Part shown: one piece after another, positions 54,416 to 63,243 of the stretch | How positions within the stretch are numbered: the first letter of the stretch is position 1 | Layout of the letters: each line of letters opens with the position of its first letter | NCBI GenBank assembly: GCA_963787195.1 | Contig: CAWBCI010000031.1 | Location: forward strand, 62,001 to 126,000 | DNA length: 64,000 nt | Source: CAWBCI01 sp963787195 | Lineage (GTDB): Bacteria; Bacteroidota; Bacteroidia; Bacteroidales; JAGOPY01 | Reading direction: 5' to 3' | Notes under the pieces: generated by a model | What the model saw: the letters and a program-made list of their open reading frames with translations, nothing else | Databases searched by the model: none | What the model was told of the DNA's origin: nothing | Made by a program: the position numbers and the translations under genes

Positions 54416-55057
54416 ATGATAATAAATGAGGAAATTGCCAGGATTACAGCCGGGTTCTTACTACAAATCAAGGCTGTCAAGCTGAATGCTGCAAAGCCAT
54501 TCACATGGACTTCGGGAATACGTTCCCCGATATATTGCGATAACCGGATAACCCTTTCTTTTCCGACCATCCGTACTTATATCCGTCAACAGTTTGTAAA
54601 ATCGATTAGTGACACATACGGTACGGTTGAGTGTATTGCGGGAGTAGCTACAGCAGGCATACCTCAAGGCGCACTGGTTGCACAGGAACTTGGTTTACCT
54701 TTTGTTTATGTGAGATCTGATAAGAAGGCCCATGGTATGGAAAATAAGATTGAAGGGCAGATTGAGCCGGGGAAATCGGTAGTGATAGTAGAAGACCTGG
54801 TGTCGACTGGTAAAAGCAGTCTGGCCGCGGTTGATGCACTGCGGGATGCAGGATGCATAGTGAAGGGAATGCTTGCCATCTTCAGCTATAACCTGGAAGA
54901 GGCCAGAAAAAATTTCGAAGAGCATAAATGCGAATTGATTACCCTTTCTGATTATAACACTTTAATCCAACAGGCCCTTGAAAGTAATTACATTGATGAA
55001 AATAACATGGCGTCGCTCAAAAAGTGGCGCGAAAATCCTGCAGAATGGGGAAAGTAA
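54416..55057 (+). CDS. pyrE: Orotate phosphoribosyltransferase
   Basis: A 213-residue enzyme converting orotate and PRPP to OMP in pyrimidine synthesis. The PRPP-binding motif is VVIVEDLVSTGKSSLAA; FTWTSGIRSPIYCDNR and FVYVRSDKKAHG are further family blocks. ATG 54416 is the only in-frame methionine before the conserved region. The downstream SRPBCC gene overlaps its end by 13 bp. Confidence 0.95.
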   Translation: MIINEEIARITAGFLLQIKAVKLNAAKPFTWTSGIRSPIYCDNRITLSFPTIRTYIRQQFVKSISDTYGTVECIAGVATAGIPQGALVAQELGLPFVYVRSDKKAHGMENKIEGQIEPGKSVVIVEDLVSTGKSSLAAVDALRDAGCIVKGMLAIFSYNLEEARKNFEEHKCELITLSDYNTLIQQALESNYIDENNMASLKKWRENPAEWGK

Positions 55058-55455
55058 ACTTTAAAAGTCCGGAAAAAGCGCTCAATGCTTCTGCCGAAAA
55101 GGTATTTGAATTTATCTCCGATCTCAATAATTTAGAAAGGCTCATGCCGGAACAGGTCCAAAACTGGAAATCCACGGCTGACGAATGCTCATTTGACATA
55201 AAGTCAATGGCTCATATTAACCTTGGAATTATTGAAAGGCTGCCGGCTAAGCATGTCAGGATATCCTCCAGGGAAGGCACCCCCATTGAATTTATCTTAG
55301 TCTGCTATATGCGTGAAACGGGAGAGGAAAAATGCACTGCCATGATAGAACTGGACGCGCAACTCAGCACTATGCTAAAGATCATGGCATCGGGCCCTTT
55401 GCAGAACCTGGTTGATATTATGGCAGGAAAACTGGAAGATGAGTTCAGTAATTAA
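55045..55455 (+). CDS. SRPBCC-fold protein
   Basis: A 136-residue protein beginning MGKVNFKSPEKALNASAEKV, with the N-terminal strand-helix pattern (VFEFISDLNNLERLMP) of the START/SRPBCC fold. This fold binds hydrophobic ligands; no catalytic residue can be named. I chose ATG 55045. The GTG at 55024 adds seven residues that run antiparallel to nothing conserved. It overlaps pyrE and is probably cotranscribed with it, a common Bacteroidota arrangement. Confidence 0.75.
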   Translation: MGKVNFKSPEKALNASAEKVFEFISDLNNLERLMPEQVQNWKSTADECSFDIKSMAHINLGIIERLPAKHVRISSREGTPIEFILVCYMRETGEEKCTAMIELDAQLSTMLKIMASGPLQNLVDIMAGKLEDEFSN

Positions 55456-55458
55456 ATG

Positions 55459-56205
55459 CTAGTCGGGAAGAAATTCCACTTCCTTAAATGCACATTCAAT
55501 AATCCGGACTGAAGGAACCTCCAACAGAAGATGGCCATATTTATCCACGCCGATGATCATGGCATCGAAAATCTCATCTTTCATTTTATATTTTGCCATG
55601 GTTTTATATCTCCATAAATATTCCAGATAATCCCTGTCGATCACTTCATTTGCACCGTCAGCAAGCTGATTATACCTATACTCAAGATGTTCAAGCAATG
55701 ATTTAAGTATTGCATCGGGGTCATAGTCTTTGCCTGTTATCATTTTCAAAGAAACCGGATTAGGTGCTTCTCCGCGAAATTCTTCCTGGTTAAGATTCAG
55801 ACCGATTCCCACAATGCAATAACGAAAAGTGAAGCCCTGAACTGCATTTTGAATAAGTATACCGGAAACTTTATCTTTTCCGATATAAACATCATTTGGC
55901 CATTTAATATGAAGCTGTTCCAGGGATTGTTCTTTCAAAAAATCGATTAATCCGAGTGAAAAAACTTTGTTTAGGTAAAACTGGGATTCTGCTGACAGAA
56001 ATTTTGGATAAAGAAGGACAGAAAAAGTCAGGTTCATGCCAGCTTCACTTTCCCATTGACGCTGGTCAGTACCCCTGCCTTCATTCTGCTTCCGGGCTAT
56101 AACAACCGTTCCTTCAGGCACTTTTTCGGAATCAATTAAGCGAAGAGCATACTTATTTGTAGAATCAACTTCATCCAATTTTATAATATTATTTCCAAAC
56201 ATCAT
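55459..56205 (-). CDS. birA: Biotin--[acetyl-CoA-carboxylase] ligase
   Basis: A 248-residue biotin protein ligase without an N-terminal DNA-binding domain. Family motifs are DEVDSTNKYA, KQNEGRGTDQRQWESEAGMN (the GRGR-type biotinyl-AMP loop, here EGRGTDQR) and IKWPNDVYIGKDKVSGIL. It attaches biotin to carrier proteins. It converges with the SRPBCC gene and is divergent from rsfS. Confidence 0.92.
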   Translation of the reverse strand: MMFGNNIIKLDEVDSTNKYALRLIDSEKVPEGTVVIARKQNEGRGTDQRQWESEAGMNLTFSVLLYPKFLSAESQFYLNKVFSLGLIDFLKEQSLEQLHIKWPNDVYIGKDKVSGILIQNAVQGFTFRYCIVGIGLNLNQEEFRGEAPNPVSLKMITGKDYDPDAILKSLLEHLEYRYNQLADGANEVIDRDYLEYLWRYKTMAKYKMKDEIFDAMIIGVDKYGHLLLEVPSVRIIECAFKEVEFLPD

Positions 56206-56358
56206 CTTTGTTATTAATTTGACCCTTAAAATTAAACAATAGTATCCTGATAAGTGTTATAAAACGGAACTTGTTTTCAGATATAGCATTTAAATAATGA
56301 AAGATAGTGAAATGTCGACAGATCAAAAGCTTTGGGGAATTGGTAGATCAAAATTGTG

Positions 56359-56366
56359 TAAATTTG
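56359..56366 (+). promoter_or_regulatory. -7 promoter element for rsfS-ftsH
   Basis: TAAATTTG fits TAnnTTTG, 24 bp before rsfS. A TTTG at 56331 lies 24 bp upstream of it, wider than the usual spacing. Confidence 0.5.
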
Positions 56367-56390
56367 CCATGTATTCATAAAATAATTTAA

Positions 56391-56762
56391 ATGCCACGAA
56401 AGAAATCCGATTCAGAAAAGTTAGCAGACCTCATTGTTAAAGGTATCACCGATAAACAAGCAAAAGATGTTGTTGTCTTAAACTTACAGGAGATAGATAA
56501 TGCAATTGCAGATTTTTTTGTGATTTGTCATGGAACATCCAGAACACAGGTTGAGGCAATTGCCGATTCAGTCATTGAAACAACAATTAAAAAAATTAAG
56601 TCCAAACCCTGGCACAGGGAAGGTTTTGAAAATGCGGAATGGATTTTGTTAGACTATGTCGACGTGGTCGTTCACATCTTCCAGCGGGAAGTCAGGGATT
56701 TCTATCAGCTTGAAAAGCTCTGGGCAGATGCAAAAGTCACTCATGTTAAATTCAAAGAATGA
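56391..56762 (+). CDS. rsfS: Ribosome silencing factor RsfS
   Basis: A 123-residue RsfS/YbeB/Iojap protein. Blocks are VVLNLQEIDNAIADFFVICHG and WHREGFENAEWILLDYVDVVVHIF. It binds ribosomal protein uL14 and blocks subunit joining in starvation. It is 42 bp ahead of ftsH, a conserved pairing in Bacteroidota. Confidence 0.94.
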   Translation: MPRKKSDSEKLADLIVKGITDKQAKDVVVLNLQEIDNAIADFFVICHGTSRTQVEAIADSVIETTIKKIKSKPWHREGFENAEWILLDYVDVVVHIFQREVRDFYQLEKLWADAKVTHVKFKE

Positions 56763-56804
56763 CACGCAAATAAAAACATAGTATTATCAGGTAAAACGGA
56801 CATA

Positions 56805-58943
56805 ATGGCAGAAGATAAAAAAAATAATTCAGCTAAGGAAACAAATGATTCACAAAAATTGAAAGTCCCTAAGGGAAAATTCAACTTTTATTGGATATAT
56901 GCTTTGCTTCTCGTTGCTTTTGCTGCTACTTACTTCATTAACTGGGAAGGAAATTCCCAAAAGACAACCTGGGGTGATTTGAAGGAAATGCTGGCCGATG
57001 GCGATGTAAGTAAATTGGTTTTGGTCAACAAGGAAGTAGCCGAGATCTATATTAAGAAGGACAAATTAAGCGAGGCCAAATATAAAGATGTAAAGGAATC
57101 CACAAACGGACCTCAATATTATTATAATATAACCTCTCCGGAAACTTTTGAGCAGAAAGTAACGGAAGCGCAAAAAGATCTGAAAGAACCGATTTATATA
57201 GAAAATGAAAATCGAACCAATTGGTCCGGGGAGGTTTTAAGCTGGGTACTACCTATCGTAATTCTGGTAGTAGTCTGGCTCTTCATTATGAGAATGATGA
57301 GCCGCGGAGCCGGTGGCGGCGGCGGACAAATTTTTAATATAGGGAAATCCAAGGCTCAGCTTTTCGATAAGAGCACCAGTGTATCTATCGATTTCAATGA
57401 TGTTGCCGGATTAGAAGAAGCCAAAATTGAAGTAAAGGAGGTAGTTGATTTCCTGAAAAACCCTTCCAAGTATACCGAATTGGGTGGTAAAATTCCCAAG
57501 GGCGTCTTATTGGTAGGCCCTCCGGGAACGGGAAAAACCTTACTTGCCAAAGCAGTTGCCGGTGAAGCCCAGGTTCCTTTCTTTTCCCTTTCGGGTTCCG
57601 ATTTCGTGGAGATGTTTGTCGGAGTGGGCGCTTCCAGGGTGAGAGACCTGTTCAAACAGGCCAAAGAAAAAGCTCCCTGTATTATATTCATCGATGAAAT
57701 CGATGCTATTGGAAGAGCCAGGGGCAGGAATATGATCACAGGCGCCAATGATGAAAGGGAAAGCACCCTGAACCAGCTTTTAACTGAAATGGACGGCTTC
57801 AGCACTAATTCGGGGGTCATTCTCATGGCAGCCACCAACAGGGCAGACATACTTGACCGCGCACTGATGCGTGCCGGCAGATTCGACCGTCAGATAAGTG
57901 TCGAACTTCCGGACCTGGAAGAAAGAAAAGCAATTTTCAAAGTACATACCAAAACCCTGAAATATTCCAAAGACAGTGTTGACCTCGATTGGATGGCTAA
58001 ACAAACCCCTGGTTTTTCAGGTGCGGATATAGCCAATGTATGTAATGAAGCAGCACTTATTGCCGCCCGGAAAAATAAGAAATTAGTTGAAAGGGATGAT
58101 TTCAATGATGCCATCGACCGTATTATCGGCGGACTGGAAAAGAGGAGCAAGATCATTTCCCAGCATGAGAAAAAGGTCATTGCTTTCCATGAATCAGGAC
58201 ATGCTACAGTAAGCTGGCTTTTGCCCAATGCACACCCTCTTGTGAAAGTAACTATAGTTCCCCGGGGAAAAGCCCTGGGAGCTGCCTGGTATCTTCCGGA
58301 AGAAAGACAGATCACCACTTTTGAACAGATGTTTGATGAGATGGCCGCTGCCTTGGGTGGAAGGGCCGCCGAAAAAGTCATATTCGGAAAGATCTCAACC
58401 GGCGCCCTGAACGACCTGGAAAAAGTAACCAAACAAGCTTTCAATATGGTTGTTTATTTTGGTTTGAATGAAAAGATCGGAAATATCAGCTATTATGACT
58501 CCACCGGGCAACAGGAATATAATTTCAACAAACCTTACAGTGAAAAAACCGCTGAAGTCATTGATGAAGAGATCAAGAAACTGATCGACAAAGCCTACGA
58601 AAAAGCGGTCAATTTGCTGAAAGAGAACCGTGGGAAGCTTGAAACCCTGGCCAATATACTCCTTGAAAAAGAAGTCATTTTCAGTGAAGACCTGGAAAGG
58701 ATCTTTGGAAAACGTTTGTCCAAAGAACCCGGACAGGATGCAATAGCTGTTAATCGTAAAGCGGAATTGGCCCTCATTGACAAAAAAAGTGAGGTTCATC
58801 CCGAACAGGAGATTGATGACACTAATGGGAATTTGACTGAAAAACATCCCGTACGCCGTGGCAGACCTTCCAAAAAAGTGAGCGAAATTAAAAATGAGGA
58901 GAAAGATAATCCGGTCCCGGATAAAAAGGAACCTAAAAAATAG
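56805..58943 (+). CDS. ftsH: ATP-dependent zinc metalloprotease FtsH
   Basis: A 712-residue membrane AAA+ protease. Two transmembrane helices (about 29-46 and 145-164) flank a periplasmic domain. A Gly-rich linker (RGAGGGGGQ) leads to the AAA domain, with Walker A GPPGTGKT at 238-245, Walker B IIFIDEIDAIG and the SRH region. The zinc site HESGH is at 462-466. A Lys/Glu-rich tail of about 70 residues ends the protein. It degrades membrane and short-lived cytosolic proteins. Confidence 0.97.
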   Translation: MAEDKKNNSAKETNDSQKLKVPKGKFNFYWIYALLLVAFAATYFINWEGNSQKTTWGDLKEMLADGDVSKLVLVNKEVAEIYIKKDKLSEAKYKDVKESTNGPQYYYNITSPETFEQKVTEAQKDLKEPIYIENENRTNWSGEVLSWVLPIVILVVVWLFIMRMMSRGAGGGGGQIFNIGKSKAQLFDKSTSVSIDFNDVAGLEEAKIEVKEVVDFLKNPSKYTELGGKIPKGVLLVGPPGTGKTLLAKAVAGEAQVPFFSLSGSDFVEMFVGVGASRVRDLFKQAKEKAPCIIFIDEIDAIGRARGRNMITGANDERESTLNQLLTEMDGFSTNSGVILMAATNRADILDRALMRAGRFDRQISVELPDLEERKAIFKVHTKTLKYSKDSVDLDWMAKQTPGFSGADIANVCNEAALIAARKNKKLVERDDFNDAIDRIIGGLEKRSKIISQHEKKVIAFHESGHATVSWLLPNAHPLVKVTIVPRGKALGAAWYLPEERQITTFEQMFDEMAAALGGRAAEKVIFGKISTGALNDLEKVTKQAFNMVVYFGLNEKIGNISYYDSTGQQEYNFNKPYSEKTAEVIDEEIKKLIDKAYEKAVNLLKENRGKLETLANILLEKEVIFSEDLERIFGKRLSKEPGQDAIAVNRKAELALIDKKSEVHPEQEIDDTNGNLTEKHPVRRGRPSKKVSEIKNEEKDNPVPDKKEPKK

Positions 58944-58981
58944 TCCGGCCATTTGAGATGAAATAGAATTTCATAATTTTA

Positions 58982-58989
58982 TACCTTTG
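58982..58989 (+). promoter_or_regulatory. -7 promoter element for the LUD-domain gene
   Basis: TACCTTTG fits TAnnTTTG, 16 bp before ATG 59006. Confidence 0.5.
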
Positions 58990-59005
58990 TTCCACATTGG
59001 AAATT

Positions 59006-59650
59006 ATGGAAGAAAGCACCTCAAGAGAAAAAGTCCTGAAAAATATCAGGGATGCACTTATCTCAAAAACTGATCCTCCCTATCCCAAGATTGACTTTGA
59101 AAAGTCTGTCTATAAGACAATGGATGATCCGGTGGATATAACATTTGCACAAGAATTATCCAAAGCCAGCGGCAATTTCATTTATTGTGAAAGTGAGACT
59201 GAGTTCATTCAGGACCTGCGCATGCTGATCTCTGATAAAGGATGGAATAATGTCTTCACCTATGAATCTAAAATCATAGATTTATTAGAAAGCGGAAATA
59301 TCCCCTATATTTCCGGGATAGAAGAGTTCAAGCACATAAAGGTTGGAATCAGCCCTTGTGAATTTTTAATAGCACGTCTTGGCAGCATAATGGTTTCATC
59401 TGCAATGACTTCAGGAAGAAGACTGAATGTATTTCCGGATGTTCATATTGTGATGGCTTATACCTCACAAATAGTTCCGGACCTTAAAGATGCACTGAAA
59501 GCTATCCGTAAAAGATATGAAAATAATATGCCCTCCATGATTTCCATTATTACCGGCCCCAGCCGAACGGCTGATATAGAAAAAACTCTTGTGATGGGAG
59601 CTCATGGGCCTAAGGAATTGTATGTTTTTTTAATAGAAGATCGTAAATAA
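59006..59650 (+). CDS. LUD-domain protein (LutC/YkgG family)
   Basis: A 214-residue protein with a single LUD domain. Family blocks are GISPCEFLIARLGSIMVSS and MISIITGPSRTADIEKTLVMGAHGP. In lactate utilisation operons LutC works with LutA and LutB, but neither is nearby, so the role here is unclear. I chose ATG 59006; TTG 58997 is in frame but close to the promoter. The placement between ftsH and cdsA is common in Bacteroidota. Confidence 0.88.
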   Translation: MEESTSREKVLKNIRDALISKTDPPYPKIDFEKSVYKTMDDPVDITFAQELSKASGNFIYCESETEFIQDLRMLISDKGWNNVFTYESKIIDLLESGNIPYISGIEEFKHIKVGISPCEFLIARLGSIMVSSAMTSGRRLNVFPDVHIVMAYTSQIVPDLKDALKAIRKRYENNMPSMISIITGPSRTADIEKTLVMGAHGPKELYVFLIEDRK

Positions 59651-59691
59651 TCTTCTACATTAAAATCCTCTTATAAAAAATTGATATTTAA

Positions 59692-60513
59692 GTGAAAACC
59701 CTAATTACCAGGACCATTACCGGATTTGTCTTCGTTCTTGCCATAGTTGGTTCTGTAATTTGGGAACCTCTTGCCTTTGGATTGATATTCCTGGCTATCC
59801 TTATCCTGGGATTAATTGAATTTTACCGCCTGCCGGTCTCCAAAGGCCTCAAACCTCAAATCTATACAGGTATATTTACCGGTTCAGCATTATTTATTCT
59901 TTCAATCCTGACCGTGAACGGCATCGTTCCTCTGTGGTCGCTCTTATTTGTACTTCCCTTGTTTCCGGTTTTTTTGATTGTGGCTCTCTTCAGGAAGGAG
60001 AATGATCCCCTTCTAAGTGCTCTCTACAGTATTGCCGGGATAATTTATATCGCTTTCCCGCTTTCACTTTTAAATTTTTTCCTGGACCCGGACCTTTCCG
60101 GAATGCCCCATCATCCTCAGATATTGCTTGGATTTTTTTTCCTGGTCTGGATCAATGACATATTTGCTTACCTGAGTGGCATGCTTATGGGGCGTCATAA
60201 ACTGTTTGAAAGGATTTCACCAAAGAAAACTATAGAAGGAAGCATTGGGGGATTTATATTTAGCCTGGCATTTGCCTATATCATTTCAATATTTTTTACA
60301 GATCTGGGTGCGATAAATTGGATGATCATGGCTGGCATCATCGTCATTTTCGGTATATTTGGCGACCTTTCCGAATCGATGATGAAAAGACATTTTGAAG
60401 TTAAAGACAGTGGTACATTTTTACCGGGACATGGGGGAATACTCGACCGTTTCGATGCCATGTTTTTCTCAGCTCCTGCTGTCTACTGTTTCCTTATAAG
60501 TATTTATTTATGA
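59692..60513 (+). CDS. cdsA: Phosphatidate cytidylyltransferase
   Basis: A 273-residue membrane enzyme that makes CDP-diacylglycerol from phosphatidate and CTP. It has about eight helices and the C-terminal CdsA signature region GDLSESMMKRHFEVKDSG followed by LPGHGGILDRFDAMFF. It starts with GTG. The stop overlaps the psd start (ATGA), giving a cdsA-psd phospholipid operon. Confidence 0.94.
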   Translation: MKTLITRTITGFVFVLAIVGSVIWEPLAFGLIFLAILILGLIEFYRLPVSKGLKPQIYTGIFTGSALFILSILTVNGIVPLWSLLFVLPLFPVFLIVALFRKENDPLLSALYSIAGIIYIAFPLSLLNFFLDPDLSGMPHHPQILLGFFFLVWINDIFAYLSGMLMGRHKLFERISPKKTIEGSIGGFIFSLAFAYIISIFFTDLGAINWMIMAGIIVIFGIFGDLSESMMKRHFEVKDSGTFLPGHGGILDRFDAMFFSAPAVYCFLISIYL

Positions 60514-61175
60514 GGTTACATAAGCAAGGATACGGACCCATGCTGGTGGTGCTGGCCATTCTGCTTTTCATCGTTTGGCTGATCAATACATTCTTTCCGG
60601 TTCAAACAGTCATACACTATGTCTTATATGGGATAGGAATTACATTTTATTTTCTGGTCGTAAGATTTTTCAGACGTCCGAGCCGAAATGTGGCGGTTAA
60701 CGAGGAGCATATCCTGGGAGCTGCCGACGGGGTGGTGGTCGCCATAGAAGAAGTATATGAATCGGAGTTCTATCACGATAAGAAGCTTCAGATCTCGGTA
60801 TTCATGTCTCCCTTAAATGTACATGTAAACTGGTACCCCATAAGTGGAGAGATTATCTACACTAAATATTTCAAAGGCAGATATCATGCGGCTTATCTTC
60901 CGAAAGCTTCTCTGGAGAATGAAAGGATGTCGATAGTTATAGAGAATGAACAGAAGAAATCAGTTATGATGGTTCAAATAGCCGGATTGATGGCCCGGAG
61001 AGTTTACACTAATGCCCGTGAAGGTAATTATGTTTTTCAGGGTGAAGAAGCGGGCATCATCAAATTCGGCTCCAGAGTGGACCTCCTCCTGCCTTTGAAT
61101 GTGGAAGTTCTTGTAGAACTGAACCAGAAAGTCAGGGCCTGCAGTACAATTATCGCAAAGTTCCCCCCGGATTAG
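60510..61175 (+). CDS. psd: Phosphatidylserine decarboxylase proenzyme
   Basis: A 221-residue short (archaeal-type) Psd. Two N-terminal membrane helices are followed by ADGVVVAIEEVYE and SVFMSPLNVHVNWYP. The self-cleavage site Gly187-Ser188 lies in IIKFGSRVDLLLP, which yields the pyruvoyl cofactor. It makes phosphatidylethanolamine. Coupled to cdsA by a 4-bp overlap. Confidence 0.93.
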   Translation: MRLHKQGYGPMLVVLAILLFIVWLINTFFPVQTVIHYVLYGIGITFYFLVVRFFRRPSRNVAVNEEHILGAADGVVVAIEEVYESEFYHDKKLQISVFMSPLNVHVNWYPISGEIIYTKYFKGRYHAAYLPKASLENERMSIVIENEQKKSVMMVQIAGLMARRVYTNAREGNYVFQGEEAGIIKFGSRVDLLLPLNVEVLVELNQKVRACSTIIAKFPPD

Positions 61176-61312
61176 AGCATTTATTTTTCCCCTTTTGCTG
61201 AGCAAGGAAATTCCAAGGTCAATAGTTTTAATTTTCAGATTGATTAAGCCTGTATATATTTGATGATAAATTATTCGGCCAGGCGGGCAATTCATGATTT
61301 TATAAAATAGCT

Positions 61313-61320
61313 TATATTTG
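61313..61320 (+). promoter_or_regulatory. -7 promoter element for frr
   Basis: TATATTTG fits TAnnTTTG, 24 bp before the frr ATG at 61345. A second copy of TATATTTG lies at 61255-61262. The gap from psd to frr (169 bp) otherwise shows no feature. Confidence 0.55.
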
Positions 61321-61344
61321 TGGTTCACCTTTAAGACCCTTGTT

Positions 61345-61908
61345 ATGACAGAAGAATATGATATGGTTTTGGAAGAAACCGAAGATAGCATGAATAAAAG
61401 TATTCAGCATCTTGAAAAAGAATTGCAAAAGCTGCGTACAGGCAAAGCCAGTCCCCAAATGCTGGAAGGGTTGATAATAAATTATTACGGGGCGCCTACC
61501 CCGATCGAACAGGCTGCCAATATTCACTCCCCTGATCCAAGGCAAATTATTATCCAGCCCTGGGATAAAAGTATAATTGGTGAAATCGACAAGGCCATTT
61601 TAGCCGCTAACCTGGGATTCACCCCTAAAAATGAAGGTGAAATTATACGCATTTCAGTCCCTCCCTTAACTGAAGAAAGAAGACGCGATCTGGTAAAAAA
61701 AGCTAAGATTGAAGCTGAAACCGCTAAAGTCGGAGTCCGGAATACCCGTCGTTCGTCCAACGATATGGCTAAAAGCCTCGAAAAAGACGGCATGCCTGAA
61801 GATATGGTAAAACGCCTGCAGGATGATATTCAAAAACTTACCGATAAATTCATTGAGAAAATTGATAAGATCGTTATCCAGAAGGAAAAAGATATTATGA
61901 CCGTATAA
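61345..61908 (+). CDS. frr: Ribosome recycling factor
   Basis: A 187-residue RRF that, with EF-G, splits post-termination ribosomes. Blocks include LRTGKASPQMLEGLIINYYG, QIIIQPWDKS and RISVPPLTEERRRDLVKKAK. ATG 61345 gives the usual length. The in-frame TTG at 61318 lies within the promoter -7 element and is not a credible start. Confidence 0.96.
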   Translation: MTEEYDMVLEETEDSMNKSIQHLEKELQKLRTGKASPQMLEGLIINYYGAPTPIEQAANIHSPDPRQIIIQPWDKSIIGEIDKAILAANLGFTPKNEGEIIRISVPPLTEERRRDLVKKAKIEAETAKVGVRNTRRSSNDMAKSLEKDGMPEDMVKRLQDDIQKLTDKFIEKIDKIVIQKEKDIMTV

Positions 61909-61940
61909 TATTTTCTTTCCCTTTTATTAAAATCTTGAAT

Positions 61941-61968
61941 CCAGCTGGAATTATCCGGCTGGTTTTTT
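61941..61968 (+). terminator. Terminator of frr
   Basis: Stem CCAGCTGGA / TCCGGCTGG (one T-G wobble), loop ATTA, then six T residues. The radical SAM gene on the other strand ends 3 bp beyond. Confidence 0.85.
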
Positions 61969-61970
61969 AT

Positions 61971-62978
61971 TTACTTCTCTGTACAATTCCTGCAGATATC
62001 AATTTCCTTCCGGTTTGTGAATACTTTATGCCGGAACTGACTGTATTGCTCACTATCCCAAATTTCCCTGAAAGAATTCTTTTTCAGGTCACCCAGCCGA
62101 TGCTGTGCATCTTTATCAAAACAACAGGGCACCACCAAACCATCCCAGGTTATTACACAGCCTCTCCACATTCGCAGACAGTGATCTGGCATAGGATTAT
62201 TTATAATATAGTTTCCGGAAGAAGATTTTTTATAGCGCGAATATTTTTCATTCAGGGGGATGAGATCATTTCCTTCTTCATAATTATAAACCTGAGCAGT
62301 TTTCAATTCCAGGCTATCAACCCCGAGTTCCGCAGCAAGTTTTTTCACATCTTCAACCTGGTGTTCATTGGTCCGGAAAACAATAAACTGAAGTATCACG
62401 AAAGGTGTCTTTGATTTCAGTTCCTTTTTCCATCGCATGAGATTGCGGATACCATCGACCACTTTTTCATAGGAACCACCTACGCGGTAGCTTTCATAAG
62501 TCAGCTGGTCGGTACCGTCCAATGAAACGATGAGCCGGTCGAGGCCTGATTCCACCGTTTTGCGGGCGAGGTGATCTGTAAGGAAATGAGCATTGGTAGA
62601 GGTAGCTGTATAAATCCTTTGCTCCCTGGCATATTTTACGAAATTGAAAAACAGGGGATTCAGGAAGGGTTCACCCTGGAAATAAAGAATCAGATAGAAA
62701 AGATGATCTTTCAACTGGTCAATTATATCTTTATAAAGGCTGAAGGATAGCTTTCCGGTTGCACGGCTGAACTGCCTCAAGCCGGAAGGACATTCAGGGC
62801 ATCGCAGATTGCAGGATGTGGTGGGTTCTATGGAAATTGTATAAGGCATCCCATGGTGAACTACTTTGCCACTGAGCCGGGATATGAAGTAGCTCAAATG
62901 TATAGCGGCAGTGTTAAAAAGCCTTAGTGGAGTGAGTTTTGAGAGTAAATTCAGGGAGTCAATGAGTTTGGAATTCAC
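61971..62978 (-). CDS. Radical SAM/SPASM domain protein
   Basis: A 335-residue radical SAM enzyme. The cluster motif is CNLRCPECPSG, and the C-terminal SPASM/twitch region has CLRMWRGC, VPCCFDKDAQHRLGDL and DICRNC for extra Fe-S clusters. The substrate is unknown; such proteins modify peptides or cofactors. The start is GTG 62978, 16 bp after the preceding 82-residue gene. No small precursor peptide gene is recognisable beside it. Confidence 0.87.
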   Translation of the reverse strand: MNSKLIDSLNLLSKLTPLRLFNTAAIHLSYFISRLSGKVVHHGMPYTISIEPTTSCNLRCPECPSGLRQFSRATGKLSFSLYKDIIDQLKDHLFYLILYFQGEPFLNPLFFNFVKYAREQRIYTATSTNAHFLTDHLARKTVESGLDRLIVSLDGTDQLTYESYRVGGSYEKVVDGIRNLMRWKKELKSKTPFVILQFIVFRTNEHQVEDVKKLAAELGVDSLELKTAQVYNYEEGNDLIPLNEKYSRYKKSSSGNYIINNPMPDHCLRMWRGCVITWDGLVVPCCFDKDAQHRLGDLKKNSFREIWDSEQYSQFRHKVFTNRKEIDICRNCTEK

Positions 62979-62994
62979 CGGGAATAGCTTCAGA

Positions 62995-63243
62995 TTATTT
63001 ATTCTTTTTTCTTCTGTTCTTTCTCCATTTCAGGATGGAAAATACAATAAAACCGGCTTTTACAAGGATAGATGGATCCTTTACCAGGTAATCAAGTATG
63101 TGGTTGCGGAGATTAGGCGGATTCATCGCAGCCTTAAGCTGACTATAGTCGTTCCGGACCACCAGTTCCTGCTTCAGCATGCGAAGCCTTATCTCCCTTC
63201 TGCGAAATTTCAGATCGCGGTATGTAATTGGCTTTTTATTCAT
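62995..63243 (-). CDS. Small basic protein of unknown function (82 residues)
   Basis: A very basic protein (MNKKPITYRDLKFRRREIRL at the start, KWRKNRRKKNK at the end) with a possible hydrophobic helix in LVKAGFIVFSIL near residue 62. It overlaps the holin-X-like gene by 8 bp. I do not recognise a family. The context suggests an envelope role together with the two upstream genes. Confidence 0.65.
   Translation of the reverse strand: MNKKPITYRDLKFRRREIRLRMLKQELVVRNDYSQLKAAMNPPNLRNHILDYLVKDPSILVKAGFIVFSILKWRKNRRKKNK

Noticed and set aside
57890..58952. Two long minus-strand frames inside ftsH
   Set aside because: Both are shadows of the well-conserved ftsH frame and have low-complexity Ser/Leu or Phe-rich composition.
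61935..62414. Plus-strand frame of 159 codons
   Set aside because: Antisense to the SPASM domain of the radical SAM gene and starts within the frr terminator.
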